A stretch of DNA of 21,549 nt from positions 1-21,549 of IMG/VR virus record IMGVR_UViG_3300038420_000019; one strand, written 5' to 3'. The position numbers and the translations under genes are program-made. Origin of the DNA: a virus. How positions within the stretch are numbered: the stretch's first letter is position 1; each line of letters opens with the position of its first letter. Of this stretch, positions 1 to 5,502 are shown in pieces. The notes below the pieces were generated by a model, which was not told the origin of the DNA, made no database searches, and saw only the letters and a list, made by a program, of their open reading frames with translations.

Positions 1-192
1 ACGCAAACGCTTGGCGGTATTCACGAAGGCGGAGAGCCGCACGATACGCGGGTTTACACACGCGCCGAACTGGACGAAATGCGACTGAAGAATCCGGCGG
101 AATTTCGCCGGGTCTCCAGAGAAATCGCGGCCCAGCTTGACGCTCATCCCGAGCAGACTGCGGACATTCTCAATCGGTCGATCGGGCGGTAA
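1..192 (+). CDS. C-terminal end of a probable capsid scaffold-type protein (partial)
   Basis: Frame 1 is open from the first base to TAA at 190-192, giving the last 63 residues of a protein whose start lies outside the window. The visible part is highly charged and predicted helical. It contains a YTRAELDEM stretch near residue 20, then repeated Arg/Glu/Asp-rich helices, and ends NRSIGR. Phage scaffold or prohead-assembly proteins often have this kind of charged helical C-terminus with a YTRAE-like motif and sit just upstream of the major capsid gene, which fits the capsid gene at 1856. That assignment is inference from composition and position. The stop codon overlaps the next start (TAATG), so the two genes are probably translationally coupled. 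Confidence 0.5.
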   Translation, partial: TQTLGGIHEGGEPHDTRVYTRAELDEMRLKNPAEFRRVSREIAAQLDAHPEQTADILNRSIGR

Positions 193-491
193 TGCAGCAG
201 CAATTCACTATAGACCCGACCAGCCCGTTTCCGCTGGAACTCGGTGGCTATTCGCCGCAGACTGTCAAGAATCAGAGCCAGCGGACGGGAATGGCGCGCT
301 GGGGGCCGAACCAGGAATGCCGCCACTGCCATGAATTGCTTCGCGTAAAGCACGGCCTCACGCCGCAGGGTCACTCGCTTGGCTGGCTGCTACGCGGTTT
401 CGGCCCGTTTTGTTACGGATGCAATCTCTCAGCTTGGGATGCATGGAAGCGCGGGCTATTTCATGGAATGACAGAGCTGAGCGGGTACTAG
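192..491 (+). CDS. Small CxxC zinc-binding-like protein, function unknown
   Basis: This is a 99-residue protein whose ATG overlaps the upstream TAA. It has two CxxC pairs, C43-x2-C46 and C74-x2-C77, separated by about 27 residues, with several histidines between them (H45, H47, H54, H61). The arrangement suggests a zinc ribbon or knuckle. The last 20 residues are aromatic (WDAWKRGLFHG). I do not recognise the family. Its place between the scaffold-like end and the capsid gene suggests a head-morphogenesis or accessory role, but nothing in the sequence proves it. It is convergent with a second small zinc-ribbon gene on the other strand (532-717). The start is chosen for the stop/start overlap. 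Confidence 0.7.
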   Translation: MQQQFTIDPTSPFPLELGGYSPQTVKNQSQRTGMARWGPNQECRHCHELLRVKHGLTPQGHSLGWLLRGFGPFCYGCNLSAWDAWKRGLFHGMTELSGY

Positions 492-521
492 CTTTCTTCG
501 TAGTGAGGGATGCGTCAGGGT

Positions 522-547
522 ACGGGAGAATTTAATTCCGATCCCGT
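522..547. other. Hairpin between convergent genes
   Basis: ACGGGA at 522-527 pairs with TCCCGT at 542-547, and the loop has a second short GAATT/AATTC pairing. It lies over the stop codon of the minus-strand zinc-ribbon gene and downstream of the 192-491 gene. Neither side has a U-run, so a classical intrinsic terminator is not supported. Confidence 0.3.
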
Positions 548-717
548 GTTCCCGTAGGAGCCGCGTCACTTCGCCGCGTTTTCTTCCGGCGTCGAGGGAT
601 ATTCCAATAAGGACTTCGACACTTCGGACTCGCGCAACGCTCTGGAGGCTCGGATGAATGACTTTTCCACTCCCATCCGCATCGTTCGCATTTCCATCCA
701 TTGAGTTGAATCCTCAC
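532..717 (-). CDS. Small zinc-ribbon protein (GTG start)
   Basis: This is a 61-residue protein read on the minus strand from GTG at 717-715 to TAA at 534-532. Residues 7-41 form a classic short zinc ribbon: C10-x2-C13 in a GWKCERCGWEW context, then C28-x4-C33 followed by SPYWNIPRR. Many small prokaryotic and phage proteins share this CxxCG-W…CxxxKC-SPYW pattern; their function is mostly unknown, with DNA or protein binding assumed. The tail is very basic (PRRRKKTRRS). The frame stays open to 888 with an ATG at 798, but that start has no visible ribosome site. The GTG sits at the expected start point of a good promoter and gives a protein of usual size, so I prefer it. It runs against the flanking phage genes and is probably an independently expressed cargo gene. 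Confidence 0.7.
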   Translation of the reverse strand: MRIQLNGWKCERCGWEWKSHSSEPPERCASPKCRSPYWNIPRRRKKTRRSDAAPTGTRDRN

Positions 718-723
718 AAACGC

Positions 724-752
724 AGGATACCAACGAATGGTACTCGTGTCAA
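724..752 (-). promoter_or_regulatory. Sigma70-like promoter for the zinc-ribbon gene, with a palindrome in the spacer
   Basis: Read on the minus strand, a perfect -35 TTGACA (752-747) is followed by a 17-base spacer and a -10 TATCCT (729-724). Six bases separate the -10 from GTG at 717, so transcription would begin at or next to the start codon and the mRNA would be leaderless. Within the spacer and touching the -10 is an inverted repeat TACCA-N5-TGGTA (728-742), placed where a repressor could bind. The promoter match is direct observation; operator and leaderless status are inferred. Confidence 0.6.
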
Positions 753-813
753 GGCGTCCAAAAAGTAGGGACTTGCGCTTTTCTGATATTTCGCTCATAG
801 ATTGTGGCAACGC

Positions 814-1019
814 AGGTCGTAATGCTTCGACCTTGAGACACCCCATCGGGGAAAGACATTCGCGGACAATACCTAACCGCGTCAACAAAATGGCCGTCGA
901 AAGACGGAGGCGTTGGCCGACTCTAACGAGTCGGGAGGAATTGAAAGGTTCCTCGCCCCCATCAACAGGAAACGCGGGGCAAAAGTTTCGAGTCGGAATT
1001 GTCCGACAGGAGTTTTTGC
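814..1019 (+). ncRNA. Putative multi-hairpin structured RNA (strand tentative)
   Basis: This non-coding stretch between the zinc-ribbon gene and the HNH gene holds a chain of perfect hairpins: 814-819/828-833; 841-844/848-851; 861-865/877-881; 894-898/903-907 with a GAAA tetraloop; 917-923/928-934 with a TAAC loop; 935-940/949-954 directly adjoining it; and 992-997/1002-1007. A longer pairing GCGTT 910-914 with AACGC 971-975 would close a multibranch junction. GCCCC 955-959 can pair with GGGGC 976-980, which makes a pseudoknot with that closing stem. GCAAAA 979-984 can pair with TTTTGC 1014-1019 around the last hairpin, which ends in a T-run. The plus strand is preferred for its GNRA-type loop and final T-run, but all pairs are Watson-Crick, so strand is uncertain. 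I do not recognise an RNA class. The surrounding bases from about 753 to 1047 hold no convincing protein gene. Confidence 0.5.
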
Positions 1020-1047
1020 TTTGCGGATTGCTTCAGAGAAAAAACAG

Positions 1048-1752
1048 TCAGTCAGCCAGCGGAACCTGCTTCCAGCTTTTGCCGGTGAATATTTGCCGGA
1101 TCGTCTGGCTCGACACTCCGTAGCGTCGCCCGATTTCTCTCATACTTACGCCTTCGGCCTGAAGGCGGCGAATTTCGGGAATATCCTTCTCGGTCAATTT
1201 GGAGAGGGCGTGCGCAGAACCTGCGACGCGATGGCCTCGGCGAATGCCGCCAGTAAGGTGTTGCCAACGTCGTCCGTTCACGATCATTCCGATCATCGAG
1301 AAGCTGACCTTGAATTGCGCAGAAAGTTCGTATTGTTTTGCGCCAGCTTCGTACAATCGAAGGATTTCGAGAACATCGGCATCGGTGAGTTTGGCCCAAG
1401 AGCAGGCGGAACCGAAGACGGGCTTTCGTCGAAGTCCCGTGCGGAGCGCGTGAAGTTGGTTCTGGCTGGGTGTATTCCATTCCAGATTTTCAAGCGTGTT
1501 ATCGGTTTTGATTCCGTTGATGTGATTGACCTGCCAAGGCCCAGGTCCAATAGGCTCGGGCAGAAAAGCCCCCGCCACCAGTCTGTGAACACGGAAATCC
1601 TTTCTGTCTCGCACGAGAACAACTCGACTGTACCCGTTTGGAGTCGGCCAGATGGAAACTGGCTGATGATCGGATGCACGTCGAACGTGTCCAAGGTTAG
1701 AAACTTCATACGGCCAGCCTTCGATTGGTTTCCAGATTTCTTCGGTGTTCAT
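1048..1752 (-). CDS. NUMOD4-HNH homing endonuclease with two C-terminal HTH repeats
   Basis: This is a 234-residue free-standing homing endonuclease on the minus strand, opposite to the capsid genes. Residues 6-25 (WKPIEGWPYEVSNLGHVRR) are a textbook NUMOD4 DNA-binding start. Residues 54-101 form the HNH nuclease, with VHRLVAGAF around H56, VNHING (N76, H77), ENLEWNT (N89) and a closing H101. Two related segments follow (about 117-168 and 182-231). Each begins KLT, has a helix-turn-helix pattern, and ends in a VNGRRW or FTGKSW block like the intron-encoded nuclease repeat motif. Such enzymes cut an intron- or gene-free allele so that their own gene is copied in. The gene sits between the small CxxC gene and the major capsid gene, so its target probably lies close by. 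The ATG lies inside a long palindrome (1750-1773). No inactivating change is visible. Confidence 0.93.
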   Translation of the reverse strand: MNTEEIWKPIEGWPYEVSNLGHVRRASDHQPVSIWPTPNGYSRVVLVRDRKDFRVHRLVAGAFLPEPIGPGPWQVNHINGIKTDNTLENLEWNTPSQNQLHALRTGLRRKPVFGSACSWAKLTDADVLEILRLYEAGAKQYELSAQFKVSFSMIGMIVNGRRWQHLTGGIRRGHRVAGSAHALSKLTEKDIPEIRRLQAEGVSMREIGRRYGVSSQTIRQIFTGKSWKQVPLAD

Positions 1753-1773
1753 AGTGTAGAACTCTACACGATG
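1750..1773. repeat. Near-perfect palindrome over the HNH start codon and -10 box
   Basis: Two 11-base arms (1750-1760 and 1763-1773) match at 10 of 11 positions around a 2-base centre. The inner seven pairs (GTGTAGA/TCTACAC) are perfect. The element covers the HNH start codon (1752-1750 on the minus strand) and the likely -10 box. It could be an operator for self-repression, an mRNA hairpin hiding the start codon, or part of a nuclease recognition site. Confidence 0.6.
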
Positions 1774-1790
1774 CGCCGTGCGTCTGTCAA
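1761..1790 (-). promoter_or_regulatory. Likely promoter of the HNH endonuclease gene
   Basis: On the minus strand, a perfect -35 TTGACA (1790-1785) is followed by 18 bases and a -10-like TAGAGT (1766-1761). Eight bases separate the -10 from the ATG, so the expected start point falls at or within two bases of the start codon. This repeats the leaderless arrangement of the zinc-ribbon gene. No strong Shine-Dalgarno sequence is visible. Confidence 0.45.
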
Positions 1791-1855
1791 CCTCGCGGCT
1801 GGCCTTGTTGGGGCGCTATGAGAACATTACAACGCCTCAATAAAGGAGCGTAAAC

Positions 1856-3028
1856 ATGCTTTCGCAGGTCGTTGCGAACGATCCGGTCGCCGTCCAGATT
1901 TACAGCCAAAGGTTCTTTGCACAGCCCGTAAAGTCGCCCGTTCTCGTGAAGATGATGGCGGCGTCGTTGAATCCGCGCGACATGACGAATTTCGCGCAGT
2001 ATTTCGACGAACCGCTGCATGGACCGGGCGACAATGTTCGGTACGACCTACTGCCGAACATCGCCAGCCTCGGTGTGCTGGGGGATGCTCCAGTGACGGG
2101 GCAGGAAGTGCCGATCAAGTACACGTCGGGGGTGGTGGTAATCAATCAGCACCGGCTCCCGATTCTGTGGAATGGCCGAATGAGCCAGCAACGCGCTCCG
2201 TGGTCGGCACGGGACGCGATCTACGTCATCGCGTCGAACTGGATCAAGGAGCTTTGGGGATACGCGGCGCTGAATCAGGCGGCGGGAAACACTGGACAGC
2301 CCGATGTACGGGCGACTGGAATGAACCCCGTCACTGCGATTGACTCCGCGCATATCATCCTTGCTGGCGGGGTCGCAAACATTGCGGCGCTGACTCAAAC
2401 GCCGGCAGCCAGGTTTGAACTCGGCATGATCAATCAGGCGGTTGCGCTAACGCGCGCGCTACCGTTTCCGATCAAGCCGGTGGTGGTGAAGGGAATCGAG
2501 ATCAACGGTCTGATCTTTATCCACACCTATCAGGCGCGTGATCTACGGAACAACTACGATCGCGGGCAGTGGGGAGATATCTTCTCCAGTCTGCTTCAAG
2601 GCGGCATCGCGACGGGCAACCCGATATTCGTCGGAGCCCTTGGAATCATCAACAATTGCCCGATTCACGAAGATGCTCACGTTCCGTGGGGCGATTCGAC
2701 GCAAAACCTCTGGTTCAATCCGAATGCCGCAGGTGGCAACGGTGCGCTGGTCGCATCGCCGGGCGCACTCGGAGCACCGGGCAATGGAACAACTTCAGTC
2801 GCCTACGGCATTATGGTCGGAGCGCAGGAATTGGCGGTGTCATTCGGCGCGGTGGACATTGTGGACAGCGAGCCGATGCGGGTCAATTGGTACGAGGAAT
2901 TGCTGGATGCGGGCAACGATCTACGAGTGACGCTCACCATGATCTACGGCTTCCAGCGGACGATCTTCTACGGCCAGACATACGCTGGTATCGGCCTTTA
3001 CAGCTTCGCGTCGCCGACAGGAGCATAA
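1856..3028 (+). CDS. Major capsid protein, N4-gp56/DUF4043 family
   Basis: This 390-residue protein forms the icosahedral shell. Family signs are the N-terminal GDNVRYDLLPNI (58-69) and GQEVPIKYTSG (82-92) strands. The conserved NGRMSQQR stretch (about 106-113) precedes a helix that runs into SNWIKELW. FIHTYQARDLR (221-231) and GALGIINNCPIHE (260-272) match the second conserved half of N4-gp56-type capsid proteins. Length is in the family range. An AAAGGAG ribosome site (1842-1848) lies seven bases before the ATG. A weak promoter-like pair (TTGTTG 1805-1810, 17 bases, TACAAC 1828-1833) lies just upstream and could restart transcription after the inserted endonuclease gene. This family occurs in N4-like, Bcep22-like and other short-tailed phages, and it is the main reason for calling the window a podovirus-type phage. 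Confidence 0.93.
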   Translation: MLSQVVANDPVAVQIYSQRFFAQPVKSPVLVKMMAASLNPRDMTNFAQYFDEPLHGPGDNVRYDLLPNIASLGVLGDAPVTGQEVPIKYTSGVVVINQHRLPILWNGRMSQQRAPWSARDAIYVIASNWIKELWGYAALNQAAGNTGQPDVRATGMNPVTAIDSAHIILAGGVANIAALTQTPAARFELGMINQAVALTRALPFPIKPVVVKGIEINGLIFIHTYQARDLRNNYDRGQWGDIFSSLLQGGIATGNPIFVGALGIINNCPIHEDAHVPWGDSTQNLWFNPNAAGGNGALVASPGALGAPGNGTTSVAYGIMVGAQELAVSFGAVDIVDSEPMRVNWYEELLDAGNDLRVTLTMIYGFQRTIFYGQTYAGIGLYSFASPTGA

Positions 3029-3040
3029 GGAGAAACGATC

Positions 3041-3625
3041 ATGGCACAAGTTAATTGGTACGCTGCTGATTACGGCAACACGCCGCCGCAGATGCAGCAA
3101 TTCACGCCGGTCGTGCGACCTTTCAACGTCCAAGTCAATACGACCGCCGGAGCCAGCTACGGGACACAAGGCTATGCGCCTGTTTCGACGCTTACCTCGA
3201 CCTCCCCAGATCAGATTCATCTTTGCACTCTGCCCGCTCAGGGCTCAGGCATCGTGATTCTCGATTGGTTTCTTGACTGCGGGGAACTCGATACTGGCAG
3301 CCATGCGCTCGTGATGGAACTCGGCCTTGCGCTTTTGACGCTGGACCCGCTACAGAACACCGCACAGGCATTGGGCTTCTTCGCAACCGGGATCACGCCG
3401 GGAGCTGGTGGCGGTCAGGTCAGTCCGCAATACGCCGGACTCAGTGCCACGATTGTCAGCGGTGCCGTGCCCTATACCATCGCGGATGGATTGCCGAATA
3501 CCAATGGCGGTCTCTATGACTTGGTGCTGACGGTGACGACCTCGGCGGGTACTGTGTCGGCAACCGCCGCGTACATTCGCGGATGGATTCGATACGCACA
3601 AGTCTCACAACCTTGGGCCAATTAG
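3041..3625 (+). CDS. Probable capsid decoration or minor head protein
   Basis: This 194-residue protein lies 12 bases after the major capsid gene, with a strong AAGGAG site in the gap. It is rich in Thr, Ser, Gly, Ala and Val and predicted mostly beta-strand, with no charged helical region, signal peptide or membrane segment. That pattern, together with its place directly after the major capsid gene, fits a capsid-stabilising or decoration protein that coats the shell. I do not recognise a named family. The last strand pair (AAYIRGWIRYAQVS) ends close to the C-terminus. The stop codon TAG (3623-3625) overlaps the stop of the minus-strand LAGLIDADG gene, so the two genes are tail to tail with no spacer. 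Confidence 0.65.
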   Translation: MAQVNWYAADYGNTPPQMQQFTPVVRPFNVQVNTTAGASYGTQGYAPVSTLTSTSPDQIHLCTLPAQGSGIVILDWFLDCGELDTGSHALVMELGLALLTLDPLQNTAQALGFFATGITPGAGGGQVSPQYAGLSATIVSGAVPYTIADGLPNTNGGLYDLVLTVTTSAGTVSATAAYIRGWIRYAQVSQPWAN

Positions 3626-4218
3626 GCAAATCGGCGAGGACGTTGAGCAGTACGGAGCCAAAGATCGTGACGACCAGCAGCATCGAGATGTTTGTACCCA
3701 GCCTTGAGCAGTTCGGCTATCGGACGCTTGATGATGAGATATGGCAAAATCTCGTTGATGAGAACGATGGCCGGATTGGTCGAAACCATCCAGCGGTGCA
3801 TTTTCATTTTTCCAAAACGATTCAGCCGATGATCGGTGCAGACGTTGCCAGCAGGAATTTTCTTGTGGAGCCAGTCGACGACTTCGCGATTCGTATTGCC
3901 GATAGAAATCCAGATTCGGCAGCGATTTGTCATTACTCCAGCCCGACGTTCTTTGGCAAAACTGATATTCCCCTCGCCATCGAGAAGACCGGCAAGATAC
4001 CCCCGCTCTGCCTCAGTCAGTTGCGAGATAATGGTATCTTGATCGAATCGTCTTCGATGCGAGCAAAGGCCGAGTCTCTGCATTTTGTTGGCTATCGCAT
4101 TAGGACTGCGGCCAAGTTGATCAGCCAATATTCTCAAATTCGGATGCGGGCTTGGCGCTTCGTAAAGAAACTGAAGATCACGTTTTGTCCAGCGTGGGCA
4201 TTTATGGCTCTGTTGCAT
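3622..4218 (-). CDS. Free-standing LAGLIDADG homing endonuclease with N-terminal HTH
   Basis: This is a 198-residue protein read against the structural genes. The signature is YLAGLLDGEGNISF (74-87), with the LAGLLDGEG helix at 75-83 and the catalytic acidic residue expected at E82. Only one such motif is present, so the enzyme should act as a homodimer on a partly symmetrical site. The C-terminal part has the usual IVLINEILPYLIIKRPIAELL helix pattern (151-171). Residues about 9-51 (WTKRDLQFL…ILADQLGRSPNAIANKMQRLGL) form an added helix-turn-helix domain. It occupies the whole gap between the decoration-type gene and the next small gene, as expected for an intergenic mobile endonuclease. The start codon lies inside a 34-base inverted repeat. 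No clear promoter or Shine-Dalgarno sequence is seen upstream. Confidence 0.9.
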   Translation of the reverse strand: MQQSHKCPRWTKRDLQFLYEAPSPHPNLRILADQLGRSPNAIANKMQRLGLCSHRRRFDQDTIISQLTEAERGYLAGLLDGEGNISFAKERRAGVMTNRCRIWISIGNTNREVVDWLHKKIPAGNVCTDHRLNRFGKMKMHRWMVSTNPAIVLINEILPYLIIKRPIAELLKAGYKHLDAAGRHDLWLRTAQRPRRFA

Positions 4219-4243
4219 GTGGATACGCTAACACATCCAACAG
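4210..4243. repeat. Long inverted repeat over the LAGLIDADG start codon
   Basis: Arms 4210-4221 (CTGTTGCATGTG) and 4232-4243 (CACATCCAACAG) are complementary at 11 of 12 positions around a 10-base spacer. The left arm contains the minus-strand start codon (4218-4216) and first codons. The right arm ends one base before the AGGAG ribosome site of the plus-strand gene at 4257. It could be an operator, a translation-blocking hairpin in either transcript, or a binding or cut site for the homodimeric nuclease. Confidence 0.6.
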
Positions 4244-4256
4244 CAGGAGTAAAATA

Positions 4257-4475
4257 ATGGCATCATCTGAGCAGAGAAGTGCGGACGCTCTAGAGCGAAT
4301 CGCAAAAGCGCTTGAGTATTTCATGGAAGACGAAAAGCAGCGCAAAGCAGAGTACACCAAAATCACCGAACCGGAAACACTTGCGCCACCTCCGGTTACT
4401 CCTCAAGTACCTGAGCCGCCGTCATCTCCTCCGTCTGCTCTGGCGCAAGCAGTGACACCTGCGGAAACAACGTAA
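4257..4475 (+). CDS. Small phage protein, helical N-terminus and Pro-rich tail, unknown
   Basis: This protein has 72 residues. The frame is open further upstream to 4152, but that part lies within the antisense of the endonuclease gene. AGGAG at 4245-4249 sits seven bases before the ATG at 4257, so that start is chosen. Residues 1-37 are predicted to be one long charged helix (SADALERIAKALEYFMEDEKQRKAEY), possibly a coiled coil. Residues 42-72 are Pro/Glu/Thr/Ser-rich and probably disordered. I do not recognise the family. Its stop overlaps the next start by one base (TAATG), so it is co-translated with the following gene. It lies in the block of small head/neck-region genes. Confidence 0.75.
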   Translation: MASSEQRSADALERIAKALEYFMEDEKQRKAEYTKITEPETLAPPPVTPQVPEPPSSPPSALAQAVTPAETT

Positions 4476-4888
4476 TGGCAGTCGATCGAAAAAGCCTCGC
4501 AATGCGCATACCGACTGAGGTGCCTTTTGAGGGCAAGGGTAGTTGGCAAGTCAGCGACGAAAACAACGAGCCGCATTCGGAAGAATATTACCCGGATGGA
4601 TTCTATGCGCCGGATTACGTTCGCCGGGGCGTACCAAGCGAGATGAACCTTGACCGGATGATTTCGCCGGTTCGGGCAGATCGCGAGAATGGCTATCTTC
4701 CCGGTGCGGTGCGTACCGACATCCCGTGGAACTTGCCATCGCATGAGCGCAAGCGGCTGGAAGTCAAGGCTCAAGCGGAAGAACTGAATCGCAAAGAGGC
4801 GGCGCATCGTATGCGCGCGCGATCGCTCAGAATCACCGAAGGTAACGTAACTGGAGGCTTTACAGGCCCACCCGACCGGGTGAGGTAG
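4475..4888 (+). CDS. Conserved-looking phage protein, function unknown
   Basis: This 137-residue soluble protein is rich in Arg, Glu and Pro, without signal peptide, cysteines or membrane segment. The N-terminal half is polar and tyrosine-rich (EEYYPDGFYAPDYVRR, about 36-51). Residues 88-118 form a long basic helix (SHERKRLEVKAQAEELNRKEAAHRMRARS given here only in part as the charged run) that could be a coiled coil or bind nucleic acid. The start overlaps the stop of the previous gene, and the next gene follows eight bases after its own stop. The family is not recognised. Position among small genes between capsid and adaptor genes suggests a minor virion or assembly role, but this is only context. 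Confidence 0.75.
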   Translation: MAVDRKSLAMRIPTEVPFEGKGSWQVSDENNEPHSEEYYPDGFYAPDYVRRGVPSEMNLDRMISPVRADRENGYLPGAVRTDIPWNLPSHERKRLEVKAQAEELNRKEAAHRMRARSLRITEGNVTGGFTGPPDRVR

Positions 4889-4896
4889 GAGTATTT

Positions 4897-5283
4897 ATGG
4901 CGACGAAAAAGATGGGTTCGATTTTCGGCGGTCTATCTGATCGCGGTCCCGGCACGAAGGGTATGGACGGCACACAGGAAATCGCTGATCCAAATCTCGA
5001 AATCGGAATGAATCGGCCTCTGTGGTATCGCGACCGTGCGGGCTTCGGCACGTCCGAAGACATGACTACTGGCGGACGCACCGCAGCTTTCGGCAGTTTC
5101 GCCGGTCCCGAAGTCGGCGAGAACTATCAGGAACCGATGGGCGAGGATCGCGCCAAAGTCACCTACGTCCGCTCGAATGCGATGAAGCTGATGGACGGGC
5201 CTGGCGAGATGGCGGCTGGCGAACGCGGCGGAATGGTGTCTGAGGCTGCACCGCAGAACTACAGTGCGGCGGGAAAGGAGTAA
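4897..5283 (+). CDS. Small structural-region protein carrying an AFGSFAGP motif, unknown
   Basis: This 128-residue protein is Gly/Met-rich (TKGMDGTQE, MKLMDGPGEMAAGERGGM) and probably largely disordered. An AGGAG site lies five bases before its ATG. Residues 64-71 read AFGSFAGP, and the DNA there is part of a 27-base stretch repeated exactly in the 1514-residue polyvalent gene (12467-12493) in the same reading frame. I do not recognise the family. Sharing this motif with a likely internal-virion protein suggests that both contact the same partner or are processed alike, but this is inference. It is followed immediately by an AAGGAG site and a lysine-rich micro-gene. Confidence 0.7.
   Translation: MATKKMGSIFGGLSDRGPGTKGMDGTQEIADPNLEIGMNRPLWYRDRAGFGTSEDMTTGGRTAAFGSFAGPEVGENYQEPMGEDRAKVTYVRSNAMKLMDGPGEMAAGERGGMVSEAAPQNYSAAGKE
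5085..5111 (+). repeat. 27-base exact direct repeat, copy 1
   Basis: This copy is identical to 12467-12493. Both copies are read in the same frame and encode AFGSFAGP plus the start of an acidic residue. It lies inside the 128-residue gene product. Confidence 0.9.
5275..5280 (+). promoter_or_regulatory. Ribosome binding site of the 14-residue micro-gene
   Basis: AAGGAG ends six bases before the GTG at 5287 and overlaps the end of the previous gene. This strong site is the main reason for accepting the very short reading frame that follows. Confidence 0.6.
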
Positions 5284-5286
5284 GCC

Positions 5287-5331
5287 GTGGCGAAGAAGAA
5301 AGGCAGCAAGAAGAAAAACAAAGAGTGCTGA
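5287..5331 (+). CDS. 14-residue lysine-rich micro-protein
   Basis: GTG at 5287 opens a 14-codon frame ending TGA at 5329-5331. Seven of its 14 residues are lysine (pattern AKKKGSKKKNKEC), and it ends in a single cysteine. It fits exactly between the 128-residue gene and the 55-residue gene, with a strong AAGGAG site and a three-base gap to the next ATG. Such a peptide could bind DNA or RNA or the capsid interior, but it could also be a coupling leader that carries ribosomes to the next gene, which lacks a good site of its own. Function is unknown, and translation is inferred only from the ribosome site and gene packing. Confidence 0.45.
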   Translation: MAKKKGSKKKNKEC

Positions 5332-5334
5332 TTT

Positions 5335-5502
5335 ATGCCCGCGAAGACGGAGAGGCAGCGTCAATTTATGGGCGCGGAACTTCGCCGCAAGCGGGAGGGC
5401 AAGGCTACTGAAACAGGGATGAGCGAAAAGCAGTTGGCCGATTTTGCGCGTAAGCCGAAAGGCCATCACGCACACGGCAAGGCGCATCACGCTTATGGCT
5501 AG
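5335..5502 (+). CDS. Small basic phage protein (DUF3008-like)
   Basis: This 55-residue protein begins MPAKTERQRQFMGAEL and continues RRKREGKATETGMSEKQLADFARKP, with the two parts quoted separately. Small phage proteins with the pattern MPAxSxxQxxFMGAELxRKRxGxxTxTGMSExQLxDFA are common in structural regions and have no known function; the DUF3008 label is my nearest match from memory. The last 13 residues are unusual, a Gly/His/Ala stretch with five histidines (GHHAHGKAHHAYG) that could bind metal. The gene overlaps the next one by eight bases. No strong ribosome site of its own is visible, so it may depend on coupling to the micro-gene upstream. Confidence 0.75.
   Translation: MPAKTERQRQFMGAELRRKREGKATETGMSEKQLADFARKPKGHHAHGKAHHAYG

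Noticed and set aside
522-547. Intrinsic terminator between convergent genes
   Set aside because: The hairpin is real, but no T-run follows on either strand.
814-1019. Group I intron or tRNA/tmRNA
   Set aside because: No P7/R/S-type core, cloverleaf or CCA-end pattern could be found, and the flanking genes are not interrupted.
737-1123. 128-codon plus-strand open frame
   Set aside because: It has poor, Arg/Ser-biased composition, crosses the hairpin cluster, runs into the endonuclease antisense and has no ribosome site.
913-1821. 302-codon plus-strand open frame
   Set aside because: It lies almost wholly antisense to the clear HNH endonuclease, has no ribosome site, and its sequence resembles no protein family.
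4219-4256. Promoter for the LAGLIDADG gene
   Set aside because: A TATCCA-like -10 exists, but there is no acceptable -35 at the right spacing and it lies too close to the start codon.
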